A DNA stretch of 64,000 nucleotides from Paenibacillus_E qinlingensis (GCF_028746185.1 NZ_JAQIVH010000042.1:124001-188000), one strand, 5' to 3'; positions 8,832 to 17,553 are shown, counted from the first letter of the stretch. A program made the numbers and translations. Notes: generated from the letters alone by a model not told the origin.

Positions 8832-10608
8832 CTGTATTCCTCCTTTTCAAAGGCAGTACCAGTAATAGTCGGACGCCTTCGCCCTCCACGCTTGAGATGT
8901 GCATGCCGTATTGCATGCCAAAGTGGAGCTTAATTCGTTCATTTACATTGCGTATACCGATGCCGCTGAACTTTGCGTGTGGCTGATTCAGGGAAGACTC
9001 GACTTGCCCAATCATTTCCATACTCATGCCTACGCCGTTATCCTGCATCACAATATGCAGATTCCCATTAACTTCTTCAGCTTGAAGTTCAATAAGAAGC
9101 GGGAACCGATTGCCATGAATAATGCTGTTCTCTACGGCAGGCTGCAGCGTGAATTTTAACACTTCGCAGTCAAGCAGCGCTTCCGGAATGTGATAAGTAA
9201 ACGTGATCTGATCATGATATCGAATTTCCTGGAGAGAGAGGTAGACCTGTAAATAGTCCAGTTCTTCTTGCAATGTGACGAATTCTTGTTCATTCCGCAT
9301 GGTAAAATTCAGAAGTTTCCCCAGTTTGGTAATCATTTCACTGATATGATCAGCGCCAGAGAGCAGGGCCATCCATTTAATTGAATTGAGTGTATTGAGC
9401 AGAAAATGCGGATTAATTTGCGCTTGAAGCGCTTGAAACTGTGCTTTCTGCTTGCGCCGCTGTTCGTCATATAAATCGGAGATGAGATCTTGCAGATGTA
9501 GCACCATGCGATTGAAGTAATTGCCCAGCATGGCAATCTCGTCTTCTCCTTTAATCGTAACCAGCGTATTAAATTCCCCTTTACCCACCTTGGTCATGGA
9601 TTTAGCCAATTGTTTGAAAGGGCTCGTTACACGAAGCATGAGAACAATGAATGCGATTGCAAATAAAAGGAACCAGGCGACAACCCAGGTGATAGATTTA
9701 TCTTTTTCCCGACTAAGCTGTGTGGCGAAATCCTTCTGATTCATGAATTGGACTAGCCGCCAACCCAACTGTGGAACGTAAGCGTCATTCATAAAATAGA
9801 CATGGTCTTTGATTCTCACTTCTTGAATGCCATTTGCATTGGTACGAACGTTCTGAAGGGCATGATTCGCTAACAAATCTGCAGCTGCACGATCACCGAT
9901 CAAGAGATTTTGGTTTTCATCGACGAGAACCGAGGTTATGCCTGATGCTTGTTGGTGCTGAATCTCGGCGTTCGGATAGAAGAAAACGGGGATCGGTACA
10001 CTGATAAAAAAGACACCATAGTTACTCGTATATTCACCATTTATTTGTCTCGTCATGACGATCAGATCTTGCTTATTATTGGATGAAGGAAGTGAATAGG
10101 GAACCGTCCAGTAGGGGAAACCATTGAGCTTGAGCGTTGGTTCATACCAGCTTTCCTTATAGAAAGATTGAACATTCGTTGGTGTAACGGCAGACCATGT
10201 GGTATGTGTAAACCCTCTATTGTCGTATAACCCAAGCTGTGTCGTACTATCAAGAAGGAGATCTTTGACGTTGGACATTTTCTTTTGGAGGCTCGTGAGC
10301 TTAATGAAGGAGAGGTAGTTATTCGACCAATCCGCAGGCTCTTTCAGGAATTTCTCCGTCTCTGGATCATTAATAATCAGACTAGAGGCAGTGATCATAC
10401 GAACGGCCATCTCGTTCATAGCTGTGGCTTTTTGGGATACAGCGGCTTGATTAGATTGATTGAGCTGAATTTGCACAATATCTTCAGAAGACTTATAGAA
10501 TCGGTATAGAATGGTCACAACTGGAAGGATAATCAAGAAAAATAAGGAGATCAGAATCTTTCCGCGCAAAGTCTTAATTGGACTGCGAAGTTTCATCATA
10601 GATGTCAC
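8809..10608 (-). CDS. Sensor histidine kinase, YesM-type
   Basis: This membrane kinase of 599 residues pairs with the downstream regulator. Membrane helices at about residues 16-36 and 306-325 enclose an extracellular sensor domain of about 270 residues. A HAMP linker follows, then the His_kinase motif QINPHFLLNTLNSIKW with phosphorylated His401, and an ATP-binding domain with LQPAVENSIIHG and DNGVGMS. I take the GTG at 10608 as the start, with AAGGG six bases before it; the ATG at 10599 is the alternative. The sensor may bind a sugar or the binding protein (inference from the operon). Confidence 0.93.
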   Translation of the reverse strand: MTSMMKLRSPIKTLRGKILISLFFLIILPVVTILYRFYKSSEDIVQIQLNQSNQAAVSQKATAMNEMAVRMITASSLIINDPETEKFLKEPADWSNNYLSFIKLTSLQKKMSNVKDLLLDSTTQLGLYDNRGFTHTTWSAVTPTNVQSFYKESWYEPTLKLNGFPYWTVPYSLPSSNNKQDLIVMTRQINGEYTSNYGVFFISVPIPVFFYPNAEIQHQQASGITSVLVDENQNLLIGDRAAADLLANHALQNVRTNANGIQEVRIKDHVYFMNDAYVPQLGWRLVQFMNQKDFATQLSREKDKSITWVVAWFLLFAIAFIVLMLRVTSPFKQLAKSMTKVGKGEFNTLVTIKGEDEIAMLGNYFNRMVLHLQDLISDLYDEQRRKQKAQFQALQAQINPHFLLNTLNSIKWMALLSGADHISEMITKLGKLLNFTMRNEQEFVTLQEELDYLQVYLSLQEIRYHDQITFTYHIPEALLDCEVLKFTLQPAVENSIIHGNRFPLLIELQAEEVNGNLHIVMQDNGVGMSMEMIGQVESSLNQPHAKFSGIGIRNVNERIKLHFGMQYGMHISSVEGEGVRLLLVLPLKRRNTDAENSDR

Positions 10609-10853
10609 ACCATGCCCTTATCTTCTAGGATTAGGAATCACTTCTATCATACAACGATGACTCTTATCCTGCTAGAGAGAGTAGGGGGAAGCTTGGTATT
10701 TCAAAGAATATGCCGTATAAAACAAAGAATATGCAGGGTTCATGTTGGGGGATTGAAGCGGGATAGGGGAACTGGGAGATAGGAGAAGGCAGGAGGCAAA
10801 AGGTACATAGGTAAAAAAAGAGGCGTGAGATTCTCTCACCACCTCCCCTATAC

Positions 10854-11267
10854 TTATTGATTCGCAGCGTTCGGATCCATCCAGAATAATTCCCATTGAT
10901 GGCCGTCAAGATCTTGGAAGCTGTGCTGATACATGAATCCGAGATCGTTAGGGTCACTATAAAGCGTACCTCCAGCGGCTACAGCTTTTTCGATCAGTTC
11001 GTTGACTTCCTCACGACTAGAGAAACTTAAGGCAACGAGTACTTCTGTCGTTTTCGTAGCATCGGATATTGGTTTTTTCGTAAAGGTTTGGAAATATTTC
11101 TCGACCAATAGCATGACATAGATGTGTTCACTGATCACCATACAGGTTGCATTTTCATCCGTAAATTGGGGGTTGAACGTGAACCCAATAGAAGTAAAGA
11201 AAGCGACAGACTTGTCCAAATCTTTAACAGGTAAATTCACGAAAATTTTATCGGATTGAACAGCCAC
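10854..11267 (-). CDS. VOC family (glyoxalase/bleomycin-resistance fold) protein
   Basis: This is a small cytoplasmic protein of 137 residues with the paired beta-alpha-beta-beta-beta modules of the vicinal oxygen chelate fold. It begins KIFVNLPVKDLDKSVAFFTSIGF and ends with the typical DLDGHQWELFWMDP. Members of this subgroup are often annotated as lactoylglutathione lyase-like, but their substrates are mostly unknown. The late Glu of QWELFW is present as a possible metal ligand; a His ligand at the start of the fold is not obvious. It is a single gene with no evident partner. Confidence 0.85.
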   Translation of the reverse strand: MAVQSDKIFVNLPVKDLDKSVAFFTSIGFTFNPQFTDENATCMVISEHIYVMLLVEKYFQTFTKKPISDATKTTEVLVALSFSSREEVNELIEKAVAAGGTLYSDPNDLGFMYQHSFQDLDGHQWELFWMDPNAANQ

Positions 11268-11349
11268 GATAGGATCACCTCAATGAGTTATTTGGTAGTA
11301 CCCTCCTATCATAAATGATTGCAAATTAGCGCGTCAAATTCGCAGGAAA

Positions 11350-12033
11350 TCAGATAGAACGAAGAGGACGTTTGAAATAGGCAATCATTTTTCCGTCCAC
11401 TGGCGCGACAGTGACAAGTTCCCAACCGTAACGACCCCAGTGGGATAACGCTTCATCCAGTGACCAGCTGCTATGTTCGGATTCTGATTTTCCTAGACAA
11501 TCGGCTAACGAGACGTCCGTCGCGTATTCCCATTGTGTTATCTGGTGCGCGCTTTGTGAAGGATTGCGAACTTCTTTCCGATCCCATCGGACACGTGCAG
11601 TGGCTTGGGATAAAGCAGATAAGATCTCTTCTCTTTCCGTGACGTGTAAAAAAAGAAGCTGTGGTGCCCGCGGCACGAAGAAGGAACGGTGCGAATGATA
11701 GATTTGAAGAACTAAGGTGCCAACAGGCGTGCCTTCATGATCATGGATGAGGTACCAAGCGCAGCGCTCACGCTCTTCGGGAGGCCCCCAATTCTCGATC
11801 GAATTATGACGATTAAAACCAGCTTTAACCTGGTACCCTTCTTGTTGGAAAGGTTCAACAACGTGTGCCATGAAGTCTTTAATCCAGACACCGTACGCAC
11901 GATCGCCATACTCGTTGAACATTGCAATGAGTTCAGTTTGTTTATTATCAAATACTGATTTCCATGTATCGGATAACCGTTTTTCTGCTTTTCGAAATAA
12001 TGGGTCGAATGGGTTGATTGGGTTATTGGTCAT
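11350..12033 (-). CDS. Uncharacterized protein, 227 aa, divergent from TetR regulator
   Basis: I do not recognise the full-length family. The protein is soluble, with no signal peptide or membrane segment. The middle (about residues 60-125) is rich in aromatic residues and Arg and could be a binding domain. The last 60 residues, WEYATDVSLADC... to YGWELVTVAPVDGKMIAYFKRP, resemble the small DUF4177-type fold, in which 'GWELV' is the hallmark. ATG 12033 is used because AAAGGAG lies nine bases ahead; a TTG at 12042 abuts the binding site. It is divergent from the TetR gene and is likely its target. Confidence 0.7.
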   Translation of the reverse strand: MTNNPINPFDPLFRKAEKRLSDTWKSVFDNKQTELIAMFNEYGDRAYGVWIKDFMAHVVEPFQQEGYQVKAGFNRHNSIENWGPPEERERCAWYLIHDHEGTPVGTLVLQIYHSHRSFFVPRAPQLLFLHVTEREEILSALSQATARVRWDRKEVRNPSQSAHQITQWEYATDVSLADCLGKSESEHSSWSLDEALSHWGRYGWELVTVAPVDGKMIAYFKRPLRSI

Positions 12034-12080
12034 GAAGAACAACTCCTTTTTGTGTTTATTTAACAGTGTTAGAATAATAA

Positions 12081-12115
12081 TTTAATGATGTTAGATTAAA
12101 GTAATGTGGTATAAT
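12081..12115 (+). promoter_or_regulatory. Possible TetR operator and -10 box between divergent genes
   Basis: TTTAAT (12081-12086) and ATTAAA (12095-12100) form an inverted repeat with an 8-bp centre. A TATAAT box lies at 12110-12115, upstream of the TetR gene. The -35 box is weak. A TetR dimer bound here could block transcription both ways. Confidence 0.4.
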
Positions 12116-12140
12116 TGTCAAGAGAAATTGGAGGTCGAAT

Positions 12141-12854
12141 ATGGCACGTAGACGAATCCATCCCCTACAATCGGAGGGGGCCGGTGATGGACAAGGGGCA
12201 TCCGATGTACATACCCCACTAGATCGTGAACGTATTATTCAGGCTGTCCTATCCCTGTTGCGCGATGAAGGGTTAGGATCGATCAGCATGCGTAAGATTG
12301 CAGATTTCCTCGGCGTAAAAGCAGCTTCCTTGTATTATCACGTCAAAGACAAAGAGCAATTAATGCATCTGCTCGCCGAGCAAATTAGTTCCGACGTGAG
12401 CTTTCCAGATGAAAGCCTCGATTGGCAGGAGCAGCTTCGCGAGTGGGCGCTCCAATTCCGACTCGTGCTGCATCGGTATCGAGATGCGGTATCCATCATG
12501 AGCGCAACGATGGCAGGGAGCCCCAAGCGGCTGGCGCATATCGAGTTTCTATACCGATTATTTGCCCAATCGGGCTTCCGTGATCCGCACATTCCGTGGT
12601 TCGCCAGCATGATTAAGAACTACATCTACAGTTTCGTCGATGAAGAAAATCGCTTAATGGCAAGAGCGGCGGAGCCAGTTGAGCCTTCCGATAAAATAGG
12701 CGAAACCCCTGCAGCGCGTATGCAGTCGCTGTCTGCGGAACACTATCCGCATTTTGTTCGGCTGTTACCTTACACGACAGCCGTCAATTGGAATGAAGAG
12801 TTCTTGTTCGGGCTTAAGGTGTTAGTTGACGGGTTTGAAGCACAGCGGAAGTAA
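12141..12854 (+). CDS. TetR/AcrR family regulator with TetR-C-like ligand domain
   Basis: This is a 237-residue repressor-type regulator. An unusual polar N-terminal extension of about 28 residues precedes the helix-turn-helix, DRERIIQAVLSLLRDEGLGSISMRKIADFLGVKAASLYYHVKDKEQL, which is the classical TetR DNA-binding domain with the LYYHVKDK recognition helix. The C-terminal domain resembles the tetracycline-repressor type (ALQFRLVLHRYRDAV...). The start is ATG 12141 after TTGGAGG. It is transcribed away from the uncharacterized gene at 11350-12033, which it probably controls along with itself. Confidence 0.9.
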   Translation: MARRRIHPLQSEGAGDGQGASDVHTPLDRERIIQAVLSLLRDEGLGSISMRKIADFLGVKAASLYYHVKDKEQLMHLLAEQISSDVSFPDESLDWQEQLREWALQFRLVLHRYRDAVSIMSATMAGSPKRLAHIEFLYRLFAQSGFRDPHIPWFASMIKNYIYSFVDEENRLMARAAEPVEPSDKIGETPAARMQSLSAEHYPHFVRLLPYTTAVNWNEEFLFGLKVLVDGFEAQRK

Positions 12855-12869
12855 GCCGCAAAACGCGAA

Positions 12870-12918
12870 AAAGAGGTTCCCCCAGAAGCCATGGTTGGTG
12901 GCGAGGGAACCTTTTTTT
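12870..12918 (+). terminator. Terminator after TetR gene
   Basis: AGGTTCCC (12874-12881) pairs with GGGAACCT (12905-12912), followed by a run of T. The loop is long. Confidence 0.75.
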
Positions 12919-13141
12919 GATGTTTATTGAATGCGAAAATGCAAAAGTGCAACCTTTTGTTTGGGAAGGGCCTCCCCATCTGAAATGCTTGCAAATCTGC
13001 AACTATTTCTGCTGCGTTCCTCATTTTGGTGACGTTCCGGCGCAAAAGGTTGCTGTTTCGCACGCATTTATCCATGTGTAGCCTTTTTCTTCCGAGAAAG
13101 TTGATCATTTGCATCTTTGAGCATTTACACGGGGGAGTGTC

Positions 13142-13437
13142 GCTGCTGTAACGTTGTTTTTCATCGTTACAGCGTGGGTGAGCGAGTAAAAGTGGCCAAT
13201 ACGCTGCTGTAACGATGTTTTTCATCGTTACAGCGTGGGTGAGCGAGTGAAAGTGGCTCAATGTGCTGCTGTAACGATGATTTTCATCGTTACAGCGTGG
13301 GTGAGCGAGTGAAAGTGGCTCAATATGCTGCTGTAACGATGTTTTTCATCGTTACAGTGTAGGTGAGCGAGTGAAAGTGGCCAATATGCTGCTGTAACGA
13401 TGTTTTTCATCGTTACAGTATGGGTGAGCGAGCAAAC
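13142..13437. repeat. Five-copy tandem array of 61-62 bp palindrome-bearing units
   Basis: Units start at 13142, 13203, 13265, 13327 and 13388. Each has the palindrome CTGTAACGATG / CATCGTTACAG around a 5-nt loop, followed by a conserved linker (gtgggtgagcgagtgaaagtgg). The copies differ at only a few bases, mostly in the linker. The array fills most of the 660-bp gap between two genes; the rest of the gap (12919-13141) shows nothing recognisable. Short open frames crossing it are repeat artefacts. Confidence 0.9.
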
Positions 13438-13471
13438 CTGGTCCCACATCGCCCTCGAGGCAGCTTTTAAC

Positions 13472-13511
13472 AAAAAGGAGCCAAGCGCAAACGCGCTTGA
13501 AGCTCCTTTTC
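13472..13511 (-). terminator. Terminator of the VOC/PhnB-like gene
   Basis: AAAAGGAGC (13473-13481) pairs with GCTCCTTTT (13502-13510). An inner stem, AAGCGC with GCGCTT, strengthens it. It lies directly after the minus-strand stop codon. Confidence 0.8.
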
Positions 13512-13514
13512 GTT

Positions 13515-13970
13515 TTATCCCTCGTAAGCTTGCTTCAGCGCGGCGATATCAATCTTCTGCATGCCCAGCATTGCGTTCATCACGCGAGCTGCTTTCACGG
13601 GATCTTTGGCGTTGAGCAGTTCCCCCAGAATGGTCGGGATAATTTGCCAGGAAAGGGCGAATTTATCCTGTACCCAACCGCAGCGCTGAGGCTGTCCGCC
13701 TTCAGACAGCTTCTCCCACAAAGTGTCTACTTCTTGCTGCGACTCGCAGTTTACGTAGAGCGAAAGGGCAGGGGTGAATTTGAAATGTGGGCCGCCATTT
13801 AGAGCCATATACCGCACCCCACCAAGCAAAAATGTTCCTGAAATTACTCTTCCTTCAGGTCCAGAGCGATTGATACTTTCAATTTGGGAATCGCTGAATA
13901 TGGACGTGTAGAAGTTCATTGCCTCTTCGGCATTGCCGTCGAACCATAAGAATGGCGAGATTTTTTGCAT
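13515..13970 (-). CDS. VOC family protein, PhnB / 3-demethylubiquinone-methyltransferase-like
   Basis: This soluble protein of 151 residues belongs to the PhnB-like branch of the VOC fold. It begins MQKISPFLWFDGNAEEAMNFYTSIF, the standard opening of this branch, and ends with a signature seen in these proteins: GWVQDKFALSWQIIP, then RVMNAMLGMQKIDIAALKQAY. The function of these proteins is not established, despite the methyltransferase name in some databases. ATG 13970 is chosen because AAAGGAG lies 8 bases before it; an upstream ATG at 14003 lacks a site. Confidence 0.9.
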   Translation of the reverse strand: MQKISPFLWFDGNAEEAMNFYTSIFSDSQIESINRSGPEGRVISGTFLLGGVRYMALNGGPHFKFTPALSLYVNCESQQEVDTLWEKLSEGGQPQRCGWVQDKFALSWQIIPTILGELLNAKDPVKAARVMNAMLGMQKIDIAALKQAYEG

Positions 13971-14052
13971 GTCAGCAACTCCTTTTATTAGGTATTGTAT
14001 CACAAATGTGAATGGCTACATGTGCATCGTCGCAGCTGATATCACATGACAT

Positions 14053-14502
14053 CTAAACGCCAAACCAAGGCGATGCCAACACAACAGCCCCGATAAAAAC
14101 GAGTTGCAGCACTACTCTAACCGCCAATCGAGGGACAGGCTTACCGCCAATTGTTAATTTTTTGCGAGCAGCGAAGACATTAGCGGGAAACATTGCGAGC
14201 AGCAAAAGTAATAGGCCGACAGATGCGGCCTGTGACACAGCGGGAATCAGTATCCCGATGGCACCGGCAATTTCTAAGTAGCCCGTAATCGTTACGATTG
14301 AGGCGGGTTTTGGGAACGCAGGAGGGACCATTCGAATCAGATCTGGACGTCTTTTGCCCCAATGCGCGGAAGCTGTAAGCAGAAACATGACAGCGACTGC
14401 GCCTTGCAGTGAGGTGTGCCATTGATCGAAAAATGACCATCCAAGAAAACCCATTGCCCGGAAAAGTAGAAACGATGATAACAGCGCAACGAATGGTGCC
14501 AT
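14053..14502 (-). CDS. DoxX family membrane protein
   Basis: This is a small integral membrane protein of 149 residues with four predicted helices. The block PASIVTITGYLEIAGAIGILIP is the conserved core of the DoxX-like family. Its biochemical role is generally unclear; some relatives take part in thiol or redox stress membrane complexes. The start is ATG 14502 after AAGGAGG. It lies 25 bp downstream of the TetR gene on the same strand, so the two are probably one autoregulated transcript, with DoxX as the controlled target. Confidence 0.85.
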   Translation of the reverse strand: MAPFVALLSSFLLFRAMGFLGWSFFDQWHTSLQGAVAVMFLLTASAHWGKRRPDLIRMVPPAFPKPASIVTITGYLEIAGAIGILIPAVSQAASVGLLLLLLAMFPANVFAARKKLTIGGKPVPRLAVRVVLQLVFIGAVVLASPWFGV

Positions 14503-14527
14503 GCGATTACCTCCTTAAGAATCTAAC

Positions 14528-15124
14528 TTATTTGGATTGTTTTTTTAAAATTGTGGACATAAATGTAGACACCTCAGTGGAGATCTGTGCGGTAGTCGAG
14601 GCAAAAGATGAACGGACACGTAATCCCAAGGAAAGCAGGACGAACATTTCAGCTGTTTGGTCCGGGTCAACATTTTCCATAATGACGCCATGGAGCTGAC
14701 CGAGAGTGATCCAGTTCTTAGCAAAAGATATGGATCGTTCATAGAAATGCTGCAGTACACTCGCAACGGTCGGATCTTCTTCCTTACCAAGTAAGTATTT
14801 GAGTATTTTATTCGTGATATCGTGAGGATCTTCTAGCGCCATAAGATTGTGAGAGATGCTTTGCATAGGTCCATCAAAGGTTTTAGCAGCGTGTTCCGTT
14901 TCCTGCATGAATTTCGCATTCGTTTCTTCAAGTCGTTCGTGCAGCACCAAAGCATAAATTTCGTCTTTACTTTTCACATAGTGGAAGATAGCTCCTTTGG
15001 AGAGCAAGGATTGCTCCATAATATCCTTCATCGTGATGGCGTGGCAGCCTTTTTCCTTCAACAGCGCTTTCGTCGCTTCAAGGAGTTTACGTGTGGTGAT
15101 TTCTCTGCGTTCCTCATTTTTCAT
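14528..15124 (-). CDS. TetR/AcrR family regulator
   Basis: This regulator has 198 residues. The N-terminal DNA-binding domain reads REITTRKLLEATKALLKEKGCHAITMKDIMEQSLLSKGAIFHYVKSKDEIY. The C-terminal helical domain is of the YvdT type. The frame stays open to 15214, but the promoter at 15223-15251 would start RNA at about 15215, so ATG 15214 would be leaderless. ATG 15124 has GGAGG ten bases upstream and is preferred, leaving a 90-nt leader. That leader is a purine-rich imperfect repeat (GAGACAG / GAGATAG / GATGGA). A palindrome inside the promoter suggests it represses its own operon, including the DoxX gene. Confidence 0.9.
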   Translation of the reverse strand: MKNEERREITTRKLLEATKALLKEKGCHAITMKDIMEQSLLSKGAIFHYVKSKDEIYALVLHERLEETNAKFMQETEHAAKTFDGPMQSISHNLMALEDPHDITNKILKYLLGKEEDPTVASVLQHFYERSISFAKNWITLGQLHGVIMENVDPDQTAEMFVLLSLGLRVRSSFASTTAQISTEVSTFMSTILKKQSK

Positions 15125-15222
15125 AAAACCCATTCCTCCATCTCTATCTCTGTCTCCATCACTGTCTCCATTTCTAACTCTGTCTTCATCACGGTCTCTG
15201 GGAAATAAATCCATGTACTCCC

Positions 15223-15251
15223 ATTATATAAACAGACCATCGGTTTGTAAA
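15223..15251 (-). promoter_or_regulatory. Sigma-A promoter with TetR operator in the spacer
   Basis: On the minus strand, TTTACA (15251-15246), a 17-bp spacer and TATAAT (15228-15223) form a near-ideal promoter. The inverted repeat ACAGACC-ATC-GGTTTGT (15232-15248) covers the spacer and touches the -35 box, where a bound TetR dimer would block RNA polymerase. Confidence 0.8.
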
Positions 15252-15375
15252 TAGGTAAAACGAAAAACGCTACAAGAGTCAGACTCCAGCAGCGCCGTTG
15301 CTCAGCATGTATTGATAATCAAGCGTACTTACCCAACATTTGAATTCACTTTTGACTCCTCATCAACAGAATCGC

Positions 15376-16410
15376 TCATCCATTTACGCGCATTTGCCCG
15401 CTTTGGATCGTGGCTCGATATTGTCCAGGTGTTAAGCCAGTCCATTTTTTAAAGGCATTTTGAAAGGCACTAGGTTCTGAGAAATGCAGCACATAAGCGA
15501 TGTCCCCGACAGAAAACTCCCATTTACGAAGGTAGCCCATGGCTAAATCTTTGCGAACTTGAATGGAGAGATCGTTATACGTCGTATTCTCTTCTTTCAA
15601 TTTATGTTGAAGTGTACGTGAGCTCATTTGGAGGAAATCTGCAGTTTGTTGTAAGGATGGGAAATAGGAAGGCATGCATGTGCGTATCCAGTGGACAACT
15701 TGCTCAGTCAATCGGCTAGCTTGTGTGAGCTCTTGTCTAGTTTCTTGTGCGATATTCTCAAAAATGCTCAGTAACTTAGCGTCGGAATAGAGGACGGGGT
15801 ATTGTAAAACATCCTTGTTGAAACGCAAGTAATTACTATTCGCGGCGAAGTGAGGGATTCGCCCAAATACGGGTTGATAAGGCGTTAAATCAGCCGTAGT
15901 TTCGTGACGAAAGGCTACCTCTAGCAGCGGGATTACCCGGTTACTGAGTCGGCTAATTAAACGGAATAATGAGCTGGCCATATCTTCTATACAATGACGG
16001 GACATGTGTCCTTGCCCGGGATGTTGTAGAAACATGGATATTCTTACATCATCGCCCTCCACTTCCCAGTCCAAATTAAATCCACTGCATAACAGCACAT
16101 TATATCGCTGGTAAGCGGATAAAGCATCGACGACGGTTTGGGAATGCATCATGACGTAGCCAAGAATGCCCATATCGGCGAACTCCATGATCTGTCCTTG
16201 ATGTAAACCGAAATGCATATCCTGCGTAAAATGAGCCGCGGCTATCGTTAATCGCTCCAATTCCTCGCCTGAGATGCGTGCCTCTACATCCTGGAGAAGA
16301 CTGGCGTCGAAGGAGGCATACTGACAGAATTGCTCTGAATCAAAGCCTTTTTGCACCACCGTTTTCATAATGGGGTACACCATAGAAATGGCAACACCTT
16401 GGCTTTTCAA
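15376..16410 (-). CDS. AraC family regulator with arabinose-binding-like N-terminal domain
   Basis: This transcription regulator has 344 residues. The N-terminal two thirds match the PF12625-type domain of OruR/ArgR-like AraC proteins (DMHFGLHQGQIMEFADMGILGYVMMHSQTV). The C-terminal AraC helix-turn-helix pair ends SEPSAFQNAFKKWTGLTPGQYR. The frame continues to 16479, but the start is best placed at TTG 16410: AAAGGAGG lies nine bases upstream, while the ATG at 16479 has no binding site. It is transcribed away from the flavoprotein gene at 16523, with 112 bp between the two TTG starts, and probably controls that gene. Confidence 0.85.
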   Translation of the reverse strand: MKSQGVAISMVYPIMKTVVQKGFDSEQFCQYASFDASLLQDVEARISGEELERLTIAAAHFTQDMHFGLHQGQIMEFADMGILGYVMMHSQTVVDALSAYQRYNVLLCSGFNLDWEVEGDDVRISMFLQHPGQGHMSRHCIEDMASSLFRLISRLSNRVIPLLEVAFRHETTADLTPYQPVFGRIPHFAANSNYLRFNKDVLQYPVLYSDAKLLSIFENIAQETRQELTQASRLTEQVVHWIRTCMPSYFPSLQQTADFLQMSSRTLQHKLKEENTTYNDLSIQVRKDLAMGYLRKWEFSVGDIAYVLHFSEPSAFQNAFKKWTGLTPGQYRATIQSGQMRVNG

Positions 16411-16522
16411 GTTGAAAATCCCTCCTTTGCGTAAATCCGCAATTGGTTTGCGCGTTTCATCATTGGAAGCAAACCGCATTCATTCTATGCTGATTATAGT
16501 CGCAAATAAGGAGGAAATCATC

Positions 16523-17104
16523 TTGAAATCGAATATTCTTATCATTAACGGACATCCGGATCCGCAAAGCTATTGTGCGGCCCTAACGAATGCCTATATC
16601 GAAGGGGTCTCACTCAATAAGGTTGACATTCAGAGAATTGATATTCATACCTTAACGTTTGATCCGAATCTGCAATTTGGTTATCGGAAACGCACAGAGC
16701 TCGAGGAGGATTTACTGCATGCACAGGAACTCATCCGCTGGGCTGATCATCTAGTTTTCGTTTATCCAACCTGGTGGGGGGCGATGCCGGCGATGATGAA
16801 GGGGTTTATTGATCGTGTCTTCCTACCTGGTTTCGCATTCAAATATCGGGAAAAGTCCGCACTCTGGGATAAGTTGCTGGTAGGTAAATCGGCACATCTC
16901 ATTGTGACAACAGATACACCTGCTTGGTACAGTCGATGGGTCAATAAGCATGCGGGATATCGTGTAATGAAGCATAATATATTGCAATTCTGCGGGATTA
17001 CGCCCGTACGTCTAACCGAGATTGGACCAGTTAGGCCATCATCGCTAGAGAAGAGAGCTCAATGGTTGGAGAAAGTAAAGCGGCTTGGAGCGAAGTTAGC
17101 GTAG
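16523..17104 (+). CDS. NAD(P)H-dependent flavin oxidoreductase (NQO1/MdaB/YwrO-like)
   Basis: This is a flavodoxin-fold quinone reductase of 193 residues. It opens KSNILIINGHPDPQSYCAAL, the FMN/FAD phosphate-binding start of the family, and has YPTWWGAMPAMMKGFIDRVFLPGFAFKY, the strongly conserved middle block. Members reduce quinones or other electrophiles with two electrons. Although the frame is open to 16370, TTG 16523 follows AAGGAGG by eight bases and gives the normal family length. The upstream extension would overlap the divergent AraC gene. Control by that AraC regulator is likely. Confidence 0.9.
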   Translation: MKSNILIINGHPDPQSYCAALTNAYIEGVSLNKVDIQRIDIHTLTFDPNLQFGYRKRTELEEDLLHAQELIRWADHLVFVYPTWWGAMPAMMKGFIDRVFLPGFAFKYREKSALWDKLLVGKSAHLIVTTDTPAWYSRWVNKHAGYRVMKHNILQFCGITPVRLTEIGPVRPSSLEKRAQWLEKVKRLGAKLA

Positions 17105-17145
17105 TTAACTATGCCTATGCAAACGAGGTCGAAAGTTATTATGCA

Positions 17146-17175
17146 AAGAGGGAGGTCCGAAAGGACCTCCCTCTT
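17146..17175. terminator. Bidirectional hairpin between convergent genes
   Basis: A perfect 13-bp stem (17146-17158 with 17163-17175) closes on a GAAA tetraloop. It lacks a long T run, but sits between the oxidoreductase and the convergent small membrane gene. Confidence 0.7.
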
Positions 17176-17187
17176 GATCTTACCAAC

Positions 17188-17346
17188 CTAACGATGTTCC
17201 ACCAGATCAATTGCTCCTAGAATCACATGAGCAACTCCAAAGCCAAGCACACCAACACCAAGAAGCTTATATTTGCTTTTTAGCATAGTCGCACCAGATG
17301 CAGAAACGACAGTTCCAAGAACAGCAGGAATCAATCCCTCGCGCAT
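17188..17346 (-). CDS. Small hydrophobic protein, 52 aa
   Basis: This short protein starts MREGLIPAVLGTVVSASGATML and continues with a second hydrophobic segment, LLGVGVLGFGVAHVILGAIDL, giving two probable membrane helices. Similar small proteins occur in Bacillus and Paenibacillus, and I recall some being labelled 'asparagine synthase' without support. Function is unknown. GGAGG stands ten bases before ATG 17346; ATG 17352 is an equally possible start. It is flanked by a terminator and has no operon partner. Confidence 0.65.
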   Translation of the reverse strand: MREGLIPAVLGTVVSASGATMLKSKYKLLGVGVLGFGVAHVILGAIDLVEHR

Positions 17347-17553
17347 GAACATCACTCCTCCAAGTTTGTTTGGGTTAGGCAAGACATCTTAGTTTGCATC
17401 AAAGTCGTAAACATATGCAGGATAGACAAACGAATGGAACATAATCGCATCATAAGTGAGTAGAAACGGACATTGGCAGGTTATTCCATAACCGTTACGA
17501 TGTGAAGAGGAGTAAGCGATAAAAGCCTTCACATAAAAAGGAGATTCATATCC

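Noticed and set aside
13142..13437. Possible CRISPR array
   Set aside because: The whole unit is repeated, including the linkers, so there are no unique spacers, and no cas genes are present.
12770..13473. Minus-strand frames across the first repeat array
   Set aside because: They are open only because the unit repeats almost in frame; the predicted proteins are repeat translations.
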